Assembly: GCF_001613935.1 (NCBI RefSeq)
Contig: NZ_LQCI01000012.1
Location: 248,001 to 312,000 of the forward strand
Reading direction: 5' to 3'
DNA length: 64,000 nt
Source of the DNA: Amycolatopsis regifaucium
GTDB taxonomy: Bacteria > Actinomycetota > Actinomycetes > Mycobacteriales > Pseudonocardiaceae
The translations under genes were made by a program, and so were the position numbers. The notes under the pieces were generated by a model. It was not told the DNA's origin. It saw only the letters and a list, made by a program, of their open reading frames with translations, and ran no database searches. Below, one piece after another: positions 25,031 through 33,937 of this stretch (position 1 is its first letter; every line of letters begins with the position of its first letter).

Positions 25031-26419
25031 ATGAGCAACGAAGCCTTGGTCACCCGTCTCCGTGAGCATCTGGGAAAGGCCGCGGTGCTCACCGACTCCG
25101 ACGTCACGGACGCCTACTCGCGCGACATGATGCCGCTGGCCTCGGCAGGCAAGCCGCTCGCGGTGGTGCTGCCGTCCGATGTGGAGGGGGTGCAGGCCGT
25201 GGTCAAGGCGTGCGCGGAGTTCGGGGTGCCGATCGTGCCCCGCGGCGCCGGCAGTGGCCTGTCCGGCGCCGCGAACGCGATCGACGGCTGCGTCATGCTG
25301 GTGCTGACCAAACTCGACCAGGTCGTCGAGATCGACGCGGCCAACCGGCTCGCCGTCGTGCAGCCCGGTGTGGTGAACCTCGATTTCCGCAACGCGGTGG
25401 AGAAACACGGCCTGTTCTATCCGCCGGACCCGTCCAGCTACGACTGGTGCACCATCGGCGGCAACCTGTCCACCAACGCCGGTGGCTTGTGCTGTGTGAA
25501 GTACGGCGTCACGACGGACTCCGTACTGGGCCTGGAAGTCGTGCTCGCCGACGGGTCGGTGCTGAAGACCGGGCGCCGCACGGTGAAGGGCGTCGCGGGC
25601 TACGACCTCGCACGGCTCTTCGTCGGCAGCGAGGGCACGCTCGGCGTGATCACGCAGGCCACAGTGGCGCTGAAACCGTTGCCGCAGCTGCCTTCCACGT
25701 TCGTCGCGGGCTTCAGCAGCACAGAGGCCGCCGGTGAAGCCGTCGCGCGAGTCGTGCGCGAGGGGCTGGTGCCGTCGCTGCTGGAGATCATGGACGCGAC
25801 GTCCATCAAAGCCGCCGAGACCTATCTCAAGACCGACGTCGGCGCGGGAACGGACTGCAAGGCCTTGCTGCTCGCGCAATCCGACTCCGGCGGCGAGGTC
25901 GCGCGGCGGGAACTCGCGGCACTGGAACAGATCTGCGTCGACTGCGGCGCGGATCTCGCCTACGCCACCGACGATCTCGAAGAGGGCAAGATGCTGCTGC
26001 AGGTGCGGCGGGTCGTGCTCACCGCGCTGGAACTGTACGGCGTCTGGCTGACCGACGACGTCTGCGTGCCGCGCACCCGGATCGCCGAACTGATCGCCGG
26101 CTGCGAGCGGATCAGCGAAGAGGTGGGGCTGCGGATCGCCGTCGTCGGCCACGCCGGTGACGGCAACATGCACCCGACGATCGTCTACGCGCCGGACTCC
26201 GAGGACGAGTTCGCCCGCGCTCAGAAGGCGTTCGACGCGATTCTGGACGTCAGCCTGTCGCTGGGCGGGACGGTCACCGGCGAGCACGGCATCGGCCGGA
26301 TCAAACGTGAGTGGCTCGCGAAGGAGATCGGCGAAGTGGGCCTCAAGGTGCACCGCCAGATCAAGCAGGCGCTGGACCCGGGGAACCTCTTCAACCCGGG
26401 CTCGATGTTCTCCCTCTGA
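25031..26419 (+). CDS. FAD-linked 2-hydroxyacid oxidase (GlcD/D-lactate dehydrogenase type)
   Basis: 462-aa flavoprotein: FAD_binding_4 domain at about residues 35-210 with PRGAGSGLSGAA and CTIGGNLSTNAGG, then the FAD-oxidase C domain (residues 215-460) with VVGHAGDGNMHPTI and the C-terminal GEHGIGRIKREWL and DPGNLFNPG. It should oxidise a 2-hydroxyacid such as glycolate or D-lactate. No GlcE/GlcF-like partners are adjacent. It ends 2 bp before R2 copy b. Confidence 0.9.
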   Translation: MSNEALVTRLREHLGKAAVLTDSDVTDAYSRDMMPLASAGKPLAVVLPSDVEGVQAVVKACAEFGVPIVPRGAGSGLSGAANAIDGCVMLVLTKLDQVVEIDAANRLAVVQPGVVNLDFRNAVEKHGLFYPPDPSSYDWCTIGGNLSTNAGGLCCVKYGVTTDSVLGLEVVLADGSVLKTGRRTVKGVAGYDLARLFVGSEGTLGVITQATVALKPLPQLPSTFVAGFSSTEAAGEAVARVVREGLVPSLLEIMDATSIKAAETYLKTDVGAGTDCKALLLAQSDSGGEVARRELAALEQICVDCGADLAYATDDLEEGKMLLQVRRVVLTALELYGVWLTDDVCVPRTRIAELIAGCERISEEVGLRIAVVGHAGDGNMHPTIVYAPDSEDEFARAQKAFDAILDVSLSLGGTVTGEHGIGRIKREWLAKEIGEVGLKVHRQIKQALDPGNLFNPGSMFSL

Positions 26420-26421
26420 GT

Positions 26422-26474
26422 GCAATGAAGGGGCCTTTCATCGCAAAATTTGCGATGAAAGGCCCCTTCATTGC
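26422..26474. repeat. R2 palindrome, copy b (convergent intergenic)
   Basis: A perfect 53-bp palindrome: GCAATGAAGGGGCCTTTCAT, linker CGCAAAATTTGCG, ATGAAAGGCCCCTTCATTGC. It lies between the FAD oxidase stop and the convergent DedA stop. Confidence 0.96.
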
Positions 26475-26500
26475 ATGAACGGCAGGGGCGAGCAAGTGGG

Positions 26501-27223
26501 TCAGTCGCGGATCCGGGGGATCTGCTGCGTGATGTCCTCGGCGGTGTCGGCGACGATGCCGGTCGCGGTGGCGCCGTGCTTCTTCTCGCGGCGCGACTTG
26601 AGGTACTCGAGCACGATCGGCACCACCGACACCAGCACGATCAGGATGAAGATCGCGTCGATGTTGTCGCGGATGAACGGGATGTCGCCGAGCAGGTGAC
26701 CGAGCGCGGTGATCCCGGCGGCCCAGAGGATGCCGCCGATGACGGTGTAGGTGAAGTACTTCTTCGGGTCCATCTTGCCGATGCCCGCGATCCAGGTGAT
26801 GAACGTCCGCACGAACGGCACGAACCTCGCCAGCACGACCGCCTTCGGCCCGTGCTTCTCCAGGAAGGCGTGGGTCTGGTCGACGTACTTCTTGTTGAAG
26901 AACTTGGAGTCCGGCTTGCGGAACAGCCAGGGGCCGACCTTCCAGCCGAGGCCATAGCCGAGCAGGTTGCCGAGCAGCGCCGCGACGGTGACCAGCACGC
27001 AGACCAGCCACAGCGGGGCTTGGATCTTGTCGGAGGCGATCAGCAGGCCGGCGGTGAAGAGCAGGGAGTCACCGGGCAGCACCGGGAAGACGCTGCTCTC
27101 GATGAAGATGATCAGGCAGAGCACCGTGATGACCGGGACGGTCAGCCCGTTCAGCAGGTGCATCGGGTCCAGCCACTCGGGCAGGAGCCCCATCGTCGTC
27201 ACGTTGTTCTGCGCCAGGATCAC
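26501..27223 (-). CDS. DedA-family membrane protein, 240 aa
   Basis: Second DedA protein of the window, distinct from the one at 18.6 kb. Motifs: FIESSVFPVLPGDSLLFTAG near residues 40-59 and ARFVPFVRTFITWIAGIGKM near 130-149. Helices also at 70-95, 160-180 and 185-205, then a basic cytoplasmic tail. GTG at 27223 is used; an ATG at 27193 would remove ten residues, and neither has a clear ribosome site. Confidence 0.88.
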   Translation of the reverse strand: MILAQNNVTTMGLLPEWLDPMHLLNGLTVPVITVLCLIIFIESSVFPVLPGDSLLFTAGLLIASDKIQAPLWLVCVLVTVAALLGNLLGYGLGWKVGPWLFRKPDSKFFNKKYVDQTHAFLEKHGPKAVVLARFVPFVRTFITWIAGIGKMDPKKYFTYTVIGGILWAAGITALGHLLGDIPFIRDNIDAIFILIVLVSVVPIVLEYLKSRREKKHGATATGIVADTAEDITQQIPRIRD

Positions 27224-27276
27224 ACCAAAACGGTACAGGGTGACGCTGAGTGGCTTGATCCGACGGGGAAGGCGGC

Positions 27277-27693
27277 TCAGATGAGCGTGAGCAGCCCGAT
27301 CACCGAACCGGCCGCCAGTCCCAGCAGTACGGCGAGCAGCAACACCCAGTACGCGGGCAGGGGCGCACTGCCGGGCGAAGGAGCAGGAGGTGGCGACGGC
27401 CGCTCCGCCAGCCTGGCCGTTTCCGCGTCCTCCAACGCGACGCGCTCACGTTCGAGCGAGCCGGCGCCGGCGCCGGAAAGCAGCCCGTATTGCAGGGGCA
27501 GCTCGCCTTCTCCCGGCGACGGAGACGGCTCGGGTGCGACCGGAGCCGCTTCGGTGACCGAATTACTCTCGGTGTCCGATTCGACCGGTTTCTCGGTGGA
27601 AGCCTCGGTGATCCGCTCCGCGGAAGGCGCGAAGACGGCTTGAGCGCGCAAGGCGTCGGCCAGGAGCTTCTCCGGGTCTTTGGGCTCGCTCAT
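27277..27693 (-). CDS. Single-pass membrane protein with acidic/proline-rich N-terminus, 138 aa
   Basis: ATG at 27693 is preceded by GAGAGGAG. The N-terminal 110 residues are acidic and rich in Pro, Ser and Ala with little predicted structure, and a single transmembrane helix (about 114-135, WVLLLAVLLGLAAGSVIGLL) ends the protein, so it is probably a tail-anchored cytoplasmic protein. It follows nagA by 17 bp on the same strand. No family recognised. Confidence 0.65.
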   Translation of the reverse strand: MSEPKDPEKLLADALRAQAVFAPSAERITEASTEKPVESDTESNSVTEAAPVAPEPSPSPGEGELPLQYGLLSGAGAGSLERERVALEDAETARLAERPSPPPAPSPGSAPLPAYWVLLLAVLLGLAAGSVIGLLTLI

Positions 27694-27710
27694 CCGGACT
27701 CCTCTCGCCG

Positions 27711-28946
27711 CTACCCGTCGCTGACCGACACACCGCCTTCGACCGCGCCGCTCAGCGGGGCCGTGGCGCTCAATGTAGCCGCCGCCTCGTCCTTGACCCA
27801 CTCGCCCTGGCGCAGCACCTTGGCCGGTCGCAGGTCGCGGTCGAGCACCACGACGTCGGCCGCGAGACCCGCGCGCAGCGACCCGGTCCGGTCGGCGATG
27901 CCGAGCAGTTCGGCAGGCCTGCCGGAGGTCGCGCGGACGGCGTCGAGCAGATCGATACCCGCGCCGCGGACGAGGTTGCGGAAGGCCGCGTCCATGGTCA
28001 GCGTGCTGCCCGCCAGCGAGCCGTTCCCGGCCAGCGTGGCGACGCCGTCGCGGACGTCGACCTCGAGGCGGCCGAGGATGTAGCTGCCGTCGGCGGCGTC
28101 GGTGGCCGACATGGCGTCGGTGATGAGCACCGTCCGGCCCTTGCCGGCGTGGTGCGCGGCCAGCCGCAGCACCGTCGGATGCACGTGGACGAGGTCGCAG
28201 ATCAGCTCGACGGTGATCCGCTCGTCGTCGAGGAGTGCGCCGATCGGGCCCGGTTCGCGGTGGTGGAGCGGGCGCATGGCGTTGAAGAGGTGCGTCGCGA
28301 CGGAGGCGCCGGCGTCGATCGCCGGGATGATCTGGTCTTCGACGCCGTCGGTGTGCCCGATGGCGGCGATGACGCCCGATTCGGCCAGTTGGCGGACCGC
28401 CTTGAGCCCACCGTGCAGTTCGGGGGCGAGAGTGACCATCCGGATGTCACCGCGGCCCGCGGTCAGCAACGCGTTGACCGTCGCCGTGTCCGGTTCGATC
28501 AGCGTCGCCGGGTCGTGTGCGCCGCAGCGCGCCTTCGAGATGAAGGGTCCTTCGAGGTGAATGCCGGCAAGTTCACCCTCTTGGACCAGCTCTCGAAGGG
28601 CCGCGATCTGGTCTCGGAGCACCGGAATGGGGTCCGAGACGAGACTGCCGAGCATGGTCGTGGTCCCGTGTCGCCGATGCGCGCGGACGGCGCGGAACAG
28701 CTCCTCGGGGTTCGCACTGGAGAACGACCCGCCCCCACCGCCATGGCAGTGGGTGTCGATGAAGCCCGGCACGACCAGGCACCCATCGACTGGGACGCGG
28801 TCGATGTCCGGGGGTGTCCCGGACCCGACTTGGACGATCTTGCCGCCGGCGATCGCCAGCCAGCCGTCGTCGAGTACACGGTCCGGGGCGACGACCCGGC
28901 CGCCCACGATCACGAAATCTCCGGCGCCTCTCACGCCCCCCAGCAT
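27711..28946 (-). CDS. nagA: N-acetylglucosamine-6-phosphate deacetylase
   Basis: 411-aa amidohydrolase that removes acetate from GlcNAc-6-P in aminosugar catabolism. Metal-site and substrate motifs: VVPGFIDTHCHGGGGG, GIHLEGPFIS, AAIGHTDG, ATHLFNAMRPLHHREPG, and the catalytic Asp in VLITDAMSATD. The ATG at 28946 is used; an ATG at 28967 would place the dre-like site inside the coding region. Regulation by a DasR/NagR-type GntR repressor is suggested by the palindrome just upstream. Confidence 0.92.
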   Translation of the reverse strand: MLGGVRGAGDFVIVGGRVVAPDRVLDDGWLAIAGGKIVQVGSGTPPDIDRVPVDGCLVVPGFIDTHCHGGGGGSFSSANPEELFRAVRAHRRHGTTTMLGSLVSDPIPVLRDQIAALRELVQEGELAGIHLEGPFISKARCGAHDPATLIEPDTATVNALLTAGRGDIRMVTLAPELHGGLKAVRQLAESGVIAAIGHTDGVEDQIIPAIDAGASVATHLFNAMRPLHHREPGPIGALLDDERITVELICDLVHVHPTVLRLAAHHAGKGRTVLITDAMSATDAADGSYILGRLEVDVRDGVATLAGNGSLAGSTLTMDAAFRNLVRGAGIDLLDAVRATSGRPAELLGIADRTGSLRAGLAADVVVLDRDLRPAKVLRQGEWVKDEAAATLSATAPLSGAVEGGVSVSDG

Positions 28947-28949
28947 ATA

Positions 28950-28963
28950 TTGGTCTGGACCAA
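28950..28963. promoter_or_regulatory. DasR-type (dre) operator of nagA
   Basis: TTGGTC.TG.GACCAA is a perfect 6+6 palindrome 3 bp upstream of the nagA start. It matches the TGGTCTAGACCA core known for DasR sites of streptomycetes except for one central base. Confidence 0.75.
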
Positions 28964-29004
28964 GCATGGCGGCACAACCCAGCGCTCGAGAGTGAGGCCG
29001 GGTC

Positions 29005-29580
29005 TCAGTTCGGCGACTGCATCGCTTTCTGCAGTGCCTCCAGCGCCCGGCTGGCGGTTGACTTCACGGTACCTTTCGAAATACCGGCGGCCTCGGAGAT
29101 CTCGGCCTCACTCAGCCCACCGTAGTAACGGAGTACCAGAACTTCACGCTGACGCGGGGGCAGTTTGGACAAAGCGCTCACCACGGCCTGATGTTCACTC
29201 GACAGCATGGCGAGGCTTTCGGCCGAACGCGCGTTGACCGCGTGCGGCGCGACGTACTCGCGAGCGGTCTTGCGGCGGCGCAGCACGCTGCGTGATCCGT
29301 TGACCACGGCGGTGCGCAGGTAGCCGACGGCCGCGGCGGCGTCGCGCAGGCGCCCCCAGTTGCGGTGCAGGCCGGTGAACGCCTCCTGCACGACGTCCTC
29401 GGCGGTGGCCGGTTCGTCCACGAGCAGGATGGCCAGCCGGACGAGCCGCATCCGATGCTGACGATAGAGATCCTCAAGGGTCAGTGGTGCCGCAGGCGGC
29501 GGTGGCGTGACCGGTCCGTCCATGGTGCGCAGATGGCCGAGGGTCACCTCGACACTGCGTTCCGCGTTGCCCTCGAGCAT
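29005..29580 (-). CDS. ECF-type RNA polymerase sigma factor, 191 aa
   Basis: Sigma-70 region 2 at about residues 36-105 (YRQHRMRLVRLAILLVDE, VVQEAFTGLHRNW) and region 4 at about 130-185 (LPPRQREVLVLRYYGGLSEA, ISKGTVKSTASRAL). It resembles the SigE-like ECF sigma factors common in streptomycetes. ATG at 29580 follows AGGTAGGGG. No anti-sigma gene is adjacent, so control is unclear. Confidence 0.87.
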   Translation of the reverse strand: MLEGNAERSVEVTLGHLRTMDGPVTPPPPAAPLTLEDLYRQHRMRLVRLAILLVDEPATAEDVVQEAFTGLHRNWGRLRDAAAAVGYLRTAVVNGSRSVLRRRKTAREYVAPHAVNARSAESLAMLSSEHQAVVSALSKLPPRQREVLVLRYYGGLSEAEISEAAGISKGTVKSTASRALEALQKAMQSPN

Positions 29581-29720
29581 GTACCCCTACCTGTTCATTT
29601 ACCCCTTTGATGCACAACCTGTGCGTGGCGCTCGATCAGCGTATCGGGTGGGGCGGGAGTCCTGCCTGATCGGTTCCTGAGAAGCTGGGGCGTCTGTCGG
29701 AACGACCCTTGGAGACGTCG

Positions 29721-30005
29721 ATGGCCTGGTTCCTGGTGGAGATCACGTACGTGCGGGAGAAGCTCGAGGACGTGCGCCCGCGGCACCGGAAGTTCCTCTC
29801 CGACCTCGCCGACCAGGGCGTCGTCGCGCTCGGCGGCCCGCTGGGCGACGGCTCCGGCGGCATCTCGATGTACCAGGCCGCGGACGAGGCGGCACTGCTG
29901 GAGATCATCGACCAGGACCCCTATCACCTCGAAGGCGTCGTCGCGAAGCGGACCGTCCGCGAGTTCAAGCCGGTGATCGGCTCCTGGCTCCCGGAGGAAG
30001 CCTGA
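29721..30005 (+). CDS. YciI-like protein, 94 aa
   Basis: Small ferredoxin-like-fold protein of the YciI/YCII family: WFLVEITYV, RPRHRKFLSDLADQG, and DQDPYHLEGV with the conserved Asp-Pro. ATG at 29721 follows GGAG. Convergent with the ferredoxin reductase operon, with only 4 bp between stops. Function unknown. Confidence 0.82.
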   Translation: MAWFLVEITYVREKLEDVRPRHRKFLSDLADQGVVALGGPLGDGSGGISMYQAADEAALLEIIDQDPYHLEGVVAKRTVREFKPVIGSWLPEEA

Positions 30006-30009
30006 CGGC

Positions 30010-31044
30010 TCAGAGGTCGAGGGTGACCGGCTCGCGTTCGACGCAGACCCGGACGCGGGCGCCGGTCACCGTCGGCAGCTCGCAGGTCCCGCAGAACCCC
30101 TGACGGCACGAATACGCGATACCGGGCACGGTTTCGCGCAGGACGTCGAGTGTCGTCCGGTCGGCGGGTACGTCCAGTGTCACGCCGCTGCGGGCCAGCG
30201 TGACCCGGAACGGTTCGCCGCCGACGATCGGCGGTGGCGAAAACCGTTCGAAGAAGACCGGGCCGGACGTGCGCAGTGCCGCGTCCGCCCGCACGCCGAC
30301 GATCATCGGAACCGGGCCACAGCAGTAGATCGGCGCCTGTTCGGGCATGCCTTCGAGAAGTTCCGCGCCCGAGGCGGGGACGCCGTATTCGGTGTCCGGC
30401 CGGATCCAGACCCGGTCGCCGGACAGCGTTGATGAGCTCTCGGCGGGAAAGAGTGCCTCGATCTGGGCCAATTCCTCCAGGAACGGCATCGAGGCCCGAT
30501 CGCGGCCGGTGTAGACCAACCGCCAGTCCGCGCCGGAGGCGGCGGCCTGCCGCACCATCGGCAGGATCGGCGTGATCCCGATGCCGCCCGCGACGAACAG
30601 ATACGACGGACTCGCGACGAACGGGAAGGCGTTGCGCGGTCCGCGCACGGTGACGCGCGCGCCCTTCTTCAACCCGTGCACCGCCGTGGATCCTTCGCCG
30701 AGCAAGCGGACCCCGACGCGGTACACCGAGCGGTCGTCCGGGTCGCCGCACAGCGAGTACTGACGGACCAGCCCCGGCCGCGGTGAGAGGTCGACGTGCG
30801 CGCCGGGCCGCCAGCGCGGCAGAACCTCGCCGCGTTCGGGCACCAACCGCAGGCTGACGACGCCTTCGGCTTCGGCGCGGACATCGTCGACCACGAGCGG
30901 GAGATCACGGTCGACGGCGAGGACCGGGGGACGACGGCGTCCGCTCACCCCGCTGAGCCTGCGGTACACCGCGACGACCCCGGTCAGCGTCGCCATCAAG
31001 CGGTCGGTCCGCCCGCTGCCGTCGAGCCGCAGCGGGCGCGTCAT
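30010..31044 (-). CDS. Flavin-dependent ferredoxin reductase with C-terminal [2Fe-2S] domain
   Basis: 344-aa phthalate dioxygenase reductase-like protein: flavin-binding RQYSLCGDPDD, nucleotide-binding FVAGGIGITPILPM, and a plant-type ferredoxin domain with CRQGFCGTCE plus a distal VC (four Cys ligands). It passes electrons from NAD(P)H to a monooxygenase or desaturase. ATG at 31044 overlaps the stop of the upstream hydrolase gene; it is the last gene of the BVMO operon. Confidence 0.9.
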   Translation of the reverse strand: MTRPLRLDGSGRTDRLMATLTGVVAVYRRLSGVSGRRRPPVLAVDRDLPLVVDDVRAEAEGVVSLRLVPERGEVLPRWRPGAHVDLSPRPGLVRQYSLCGDPDDRSVYRVGVRLLGEGSTAVHGLKKGARVTVRGPRNAFPFVASPSYLFVAGGIGITPILPMVRQAAASGADWRLVYTGRDRASMPFLEELAQIEALFPAESSSTLSGDRVWIRPDTEYGVPASGAELLEGMPEQAPIYCCGPVPMIVGVRADAALRTSGPVFFERFSPPPIVGGEPFRVTLARSGVTLDVPADRTTLDVLRETVPGIAYSCRQGFCGTCELPTVTGARVRVCVEREPVTLDL

Positions 31045-31907
31045 CGTGGTTCGTCGGCGGCCAGCGCGGCCGGGGAATTCGCGAGATACGCGACGGCCTG
31101 ATCGGTGTCGCCGGTTTCGGCCGGGTGATAGGACTTCCGGAAATACGGCAGGATTTCGCGCCCCAGCTGCCTTCCCGATGGCAGCAGCCCGAGCTTCGCG
31201 ACGCGCAGATATGTCCGGAAACTTGTCTTGCCCGGCCGGGCCGGGTCGTTGCGCATCAGGAATCTGGTGCCCCGCAAGAAGACCCACGCGAGCACCGGGG
31301 TCACCACGATCATGCTGCGCACGCGTCGGCCGTAGCGACCGTCGAGGTGCATGAACAGGTCGAAGGCGACAGAGCGGTGCTCGACCTCTTCGGCGCCGTG
31401 CCAGCGCAGGAGATCCAGCATCGTCGGATGGGCACCGGCGGCGTCGAGCGCTTCGGCGTCGAGGATCCATTGGCCGAGGAAAGCGGTGTAGTGCTCGATC
31501 GCGGCGACGATGGCGAGCCGTTCGATCAGCCATTCTTCACGGCGCTTGGCCGACAGCGGGCGATCACCGAGCAGGCGGCGGAACATCCATTCCATCTGCG
31601 CGATGAACGGCCGGACGTGCACACCGGCCGCTTCGAGGTGTTCGGCGGCACCGTCGTGCGCCTCGGCGTGCATGGCCTCCTGGCCGATGAAGCCGAGGAC
31701 GTCTTCCTTGAGCCGCTCGTCGCGGATCAGCGGCACGGCCTGCTTGAACACCTCGACGAACCAGCGTTCGCCTTCCGGCAACGCCAGATGCAGCACGTTG
31801 ATCGTGTGCGTCGCCTGCGGTTCGCCGGGGATCCAGTGCATCGGCAGCGATCCCCAGTCGAACTTGACGTCGCGTGCGTGCAGGACGATCTGCTCGTGGT
31901 CCGTCAC
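31041..31907 (-). CDS. Metal-dependent hydrolase-like di-iron protein (PF10118 type)
   Basis: 288-aa helical protein with spaced Glu/His residues typical of a di-metal site: GFIGQEAMHAEAHDG and WHGAEEVEHRSVAFDLF. It belongs to the family annotated as predicted metal-dependent hydrolase (COG3687). GTG at 31907 overlaps the BVMO stop (GTGA), and its own TGA overlaps the reductase ATG. Being between an oxygenase and a [2Fe-2S] reductase, it could be an oxygenase rather than a hydrolase. Confidence 0.82.
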   Translation of the reverse strand: MTDHEQIVLHARDVKFDWGSLPMHWIPGEPQATHTINVLHLALPEGERWFVEVFKQAVPLIRDERLKEDVLGFIGQEAMHAEAHDGAAEHLEAAGVHVRPFIAQMEWMFRRLLGDRPLSAKRREEWLIERLAIVAAIEHYTAFLGQWILDAEALDAAGAHPTMLDLLRWHGAEEVEHRSVAFDLFMHLDGRYGRRVRSMIVVTPVLAWVFLRGTRFLMRNDPARPGKTSFRTYLRVAKLGLLPSGRQLGREILPYFRKSYHPAETGDTDQAVAYLANSPAALAADEPR

Positions 31908-33376
31908 GAGGCCCGCCCGCTGAGTTCGAAGTCGCTCGGGTCGACCTTGCGGGTTTCGAGCCAGTAGCGCCAGGTGAACCCGGGCCAGATCGTGCGGTTG
32001 ACCCCCTTGGCGTCGAGGTACCAGCTCTTGCAGCCACCCTGCGTCCACACGCCCTTGACGAGCTTGTCCTGGATCTCGCGCTGGAACTTCTCCTGGACAC
32101 CGGCGCGAACGTCGAGCGCCTCGGCACCGCGCGAGTCGGCGAGCTTGATCGCGTCGACGACGTAACGTGCCTGCGATTCGATCATGAACACCACGGAGTT
32201 GTGGCCCAGCGCGGTGTTGGGGCCGAGGAGGAAGAACAGGTTGGGGAAGCCGGACACGGTGATGCCCTTGTGCGTGCGCATCCCCTCGGTCGCCCATTCC
32301 TTGGCGAGGTCGCGGCCGTCGATCCCGGTGATGTCCAGGTATTCCAAGGCATCCGTGACCTTGAACCCGGTGCCGTAGATGATCGCGTCGACCTCGTGCT
32401 CGACGCCGTTGCCGTCGACGACGCTGTGCGCCTTGACCTCGCGCACGCCGTCGGTGTTGACGTCCACATTGGACCGATTGATCGCCGGGTAGTAGTCGTT
32501 GGAGATCAGCACCCGCTTGCAGCCCATGGTGTAGTCGGGGGTGACCTTCTTGCGCAGCTTGGGATCCTTGATGGCCTTGCCGATGTGGCGCTTCGCGATC
32601 ACTTCGCCGGCCTTCATGATCGCGGGGTGGCCGTTGAAGCCGACGGCTCGCACTTCGAGGAACCAGTAGAGCGCGTTGCGGTAAAGCCGCTGCACACCGG
32701 GAATGCGGCGGAACGCGGTCTTGGCCCAGCCGGGCATGGCGTGGTCGGGCTTCGGCATGATCCACGGCGGGGTGCGCTGGAACAGCGTCAGTTCGTCGAC
32801 CTCCGGGGCGATCCGCGGGACGAACTGGACCGCGCTGGCGCCCGTGCCGACCACGGCGACCTTCTTGCCGCGCAGGTCGTATTCGTGGTTCCACTGCGCG
32901 GAATGCCAGGTCTGGCCCTTGAACTCCTCGATCCCGGGCAGGGTGGGGAGCTGCGGGATGTGCAGGCCCCCGACGCCGGAGACGACGAACTGGGCCTCGA
33001 TGTCCTTGCCGGTCTTGGTGTGGACGTGCCAGCGGCGCGTGGTTTCGTCCCAGGTGGCGCCGGTGAGTTCGACGCCGAACCGGATCTTGTCGCGCAGCCG
33101 GTACTTGTCGGTGACGTCCTTGAGGTACTGGAAGATCTCCGGCGCCGGCGAGAACGACCGCGACCAGTCGGGGTTCTGCTCGTAGGAGAACGAGTACATG
33201 TGGGACTGCACGTCGCAGGCGCAGCCGGGGTACGAGTTGTCCCGCCACGTACCGCCGACTTCGTCCGCCTTCTCCAGGATGACGTAGTCCCGGATTCCGG
33301 CTTTTTCGAGCTGGATGGCCTGGCCGAGCCCGGAGAACCCGGTGCCCACGATCACGACCTTGAATCGCTCGGTCAT
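31904..33376 (-). CDS. Flavin monooxygenase, Baeyer-Villiger type
   Basis: 490-aa NADPH/FAD monooxygenase. FAD fingerprint VIVGTGFSGLGQAIQLEKAG at the N-terminus, BVMO signature FKGQTWHSAQW (F-x-G-x3-H-x3-W), NADPH fingerprint VAVVGTGASAVQF, and IIYGTGF. It should insert oxygen into ketones or oxidise heteroatoms. ATG at 33376 follows GGAGG. First gene of an operon with a di-iron-type protein and a ferredoxin reductase; the set resembles the mycobacterial mymA locus. Confidence 0.9.
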   Translation of the reverse strand: MTERFKVVIVGTGFSGLGQAIQLEKAGIRDYVILEKADEVGGTWRDNSYPGCACDVQSHMYSFSYEQNPDWSRSFSPAPEIFQYLKDVTDKYRLRDKIRFGVELTGATWDETTRRWHVHTKTGKDIEAQFVVSGVGGLHIPQLPTLPGIEEFKGQTWHSAQWNHEYDLRGKKVAVVGTGASAVQFVPRIAPEVDELTLFQRTPPWIMPKPDHAMPGWAKTAFRRIPGVQRLYRNALYWFLEVRAVGFNGHPAIMKAGEVIAKRHIGKAIKDPKLRKKVTPDYTMGCKRVLISNDYYPAINRSNVDVNTDGVREVKAHSVVDGNGVEHEVDAIIYGTGFKVTDALEYLDITGIDGRDLAKEWATEGMRTHKGITVSGFPNLFFLLGPNTALGHNSVVFMIESQARYVVDAIKLADSRGAEALDVRAGVQEKFQREIQDKLVKGVWTQGGCKSWYLDAKGVNRTIWPGFTWRYWLETRKVDPSDFELSGRAS

Positions 33377-33424
33377 CTGGCAATCCTCCACTTCGAGGCG
33401 TTCGTGCCCAGATGACGTTACCGG

Positions 33425-33439
33425 AAGTAACAGTTACTT
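33425..33439. promoter_or_regulatory. Candidate operator upstream of the BVMO operon
   Basis: AAGTAAC.A.GTTACTT, a perfect 15-bp palindrome 49 bp upstream of the BVMO start. AGTAA-type half-sites recur upstream of the SDR gene at about 34881-34905. The regulator is not in the window. Confidence 0.5.
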
Positions 33440-33457
33440 GCTAGTACTACCTACCTG

Positions 33458-33931
33458 TCAGTATGTCCCGCCGAGCTTCGTGTGATCCCAGCTCACGATC
33501 TTGGTCGGGGTGAAAATCAGTCCGATCCGCTTCGGGGCCTGCTTGCCGATGAAGCCGGAGAGCTCTTCGGGTACGGGGTCTCCGGACTTCGCGCCCGCGT
33601 AGCGCTGCATGAGGTTGATGCCCATCTGGGTGACCACGGCCGTATCGGTGATGACCTCGACATCGGCTTCGAGTGAGACCCCGCGCAGCTTCTCGTAGCT
33701 GTCACCGTCCTCGATGAGCACGGTGGCGCGCGGGTCGCGCTCCAGGTTCTTCGCCTTCTGGGACGTGCCATAAGTCCAGGTCGCGACGCCGGACTCGTAC
33801 GGGTAATACCAGAGGGGCGCCAGATGGGGACGGCCGTTCGGGCCGATCGTCGCGACGTTGATGACCTTTTGCCCGTCGAGGAACGCGGCGAGCTCGTCGG
33901 GCGTCATGCGGATCTGGTCGCGACGCGACAT
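33458..33931 (-). CDS. PPOX-class F420/flavin-binding protein, 157 aa
   Basis: Split-barrel protein with INVATIGPNGRPHLAPLWYY, TYGTSQKAKNLERDPRATVLIE and the C-terminal FTPTKIVSWDHTKLGG, as in F420-binding PPOX proteins. ATG at 33931. It follows the SDR gene closely on the same strand (6 bp), so the two are likely co-transcribed. Confidence 0.88.
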   Translation of the reverse strand: MSRRDQIRMTPDELAAFLDGQKVINVATIGPNGRPHLAPLWYYPYESGVATWTYGTSQKAKNLERDPRATVLIEDGDSYEKLRGVSLEADVEVITDTAVVTQMGINLMQRYAGAKSGDPVPEELSGFIGKQAPKRIGLIFTPTKIVSWDHTKLGGTY

Positions 33932-33937
33932 GCGTGG

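Noticed and set aside
23465..26425. A minus-strand open frame of 986 codons opposite the MFS and FAD-oxidase genes
   Set aside because: Its composition is that of an antisense shadow; the plus-strand genes have clear families, starts and stops.
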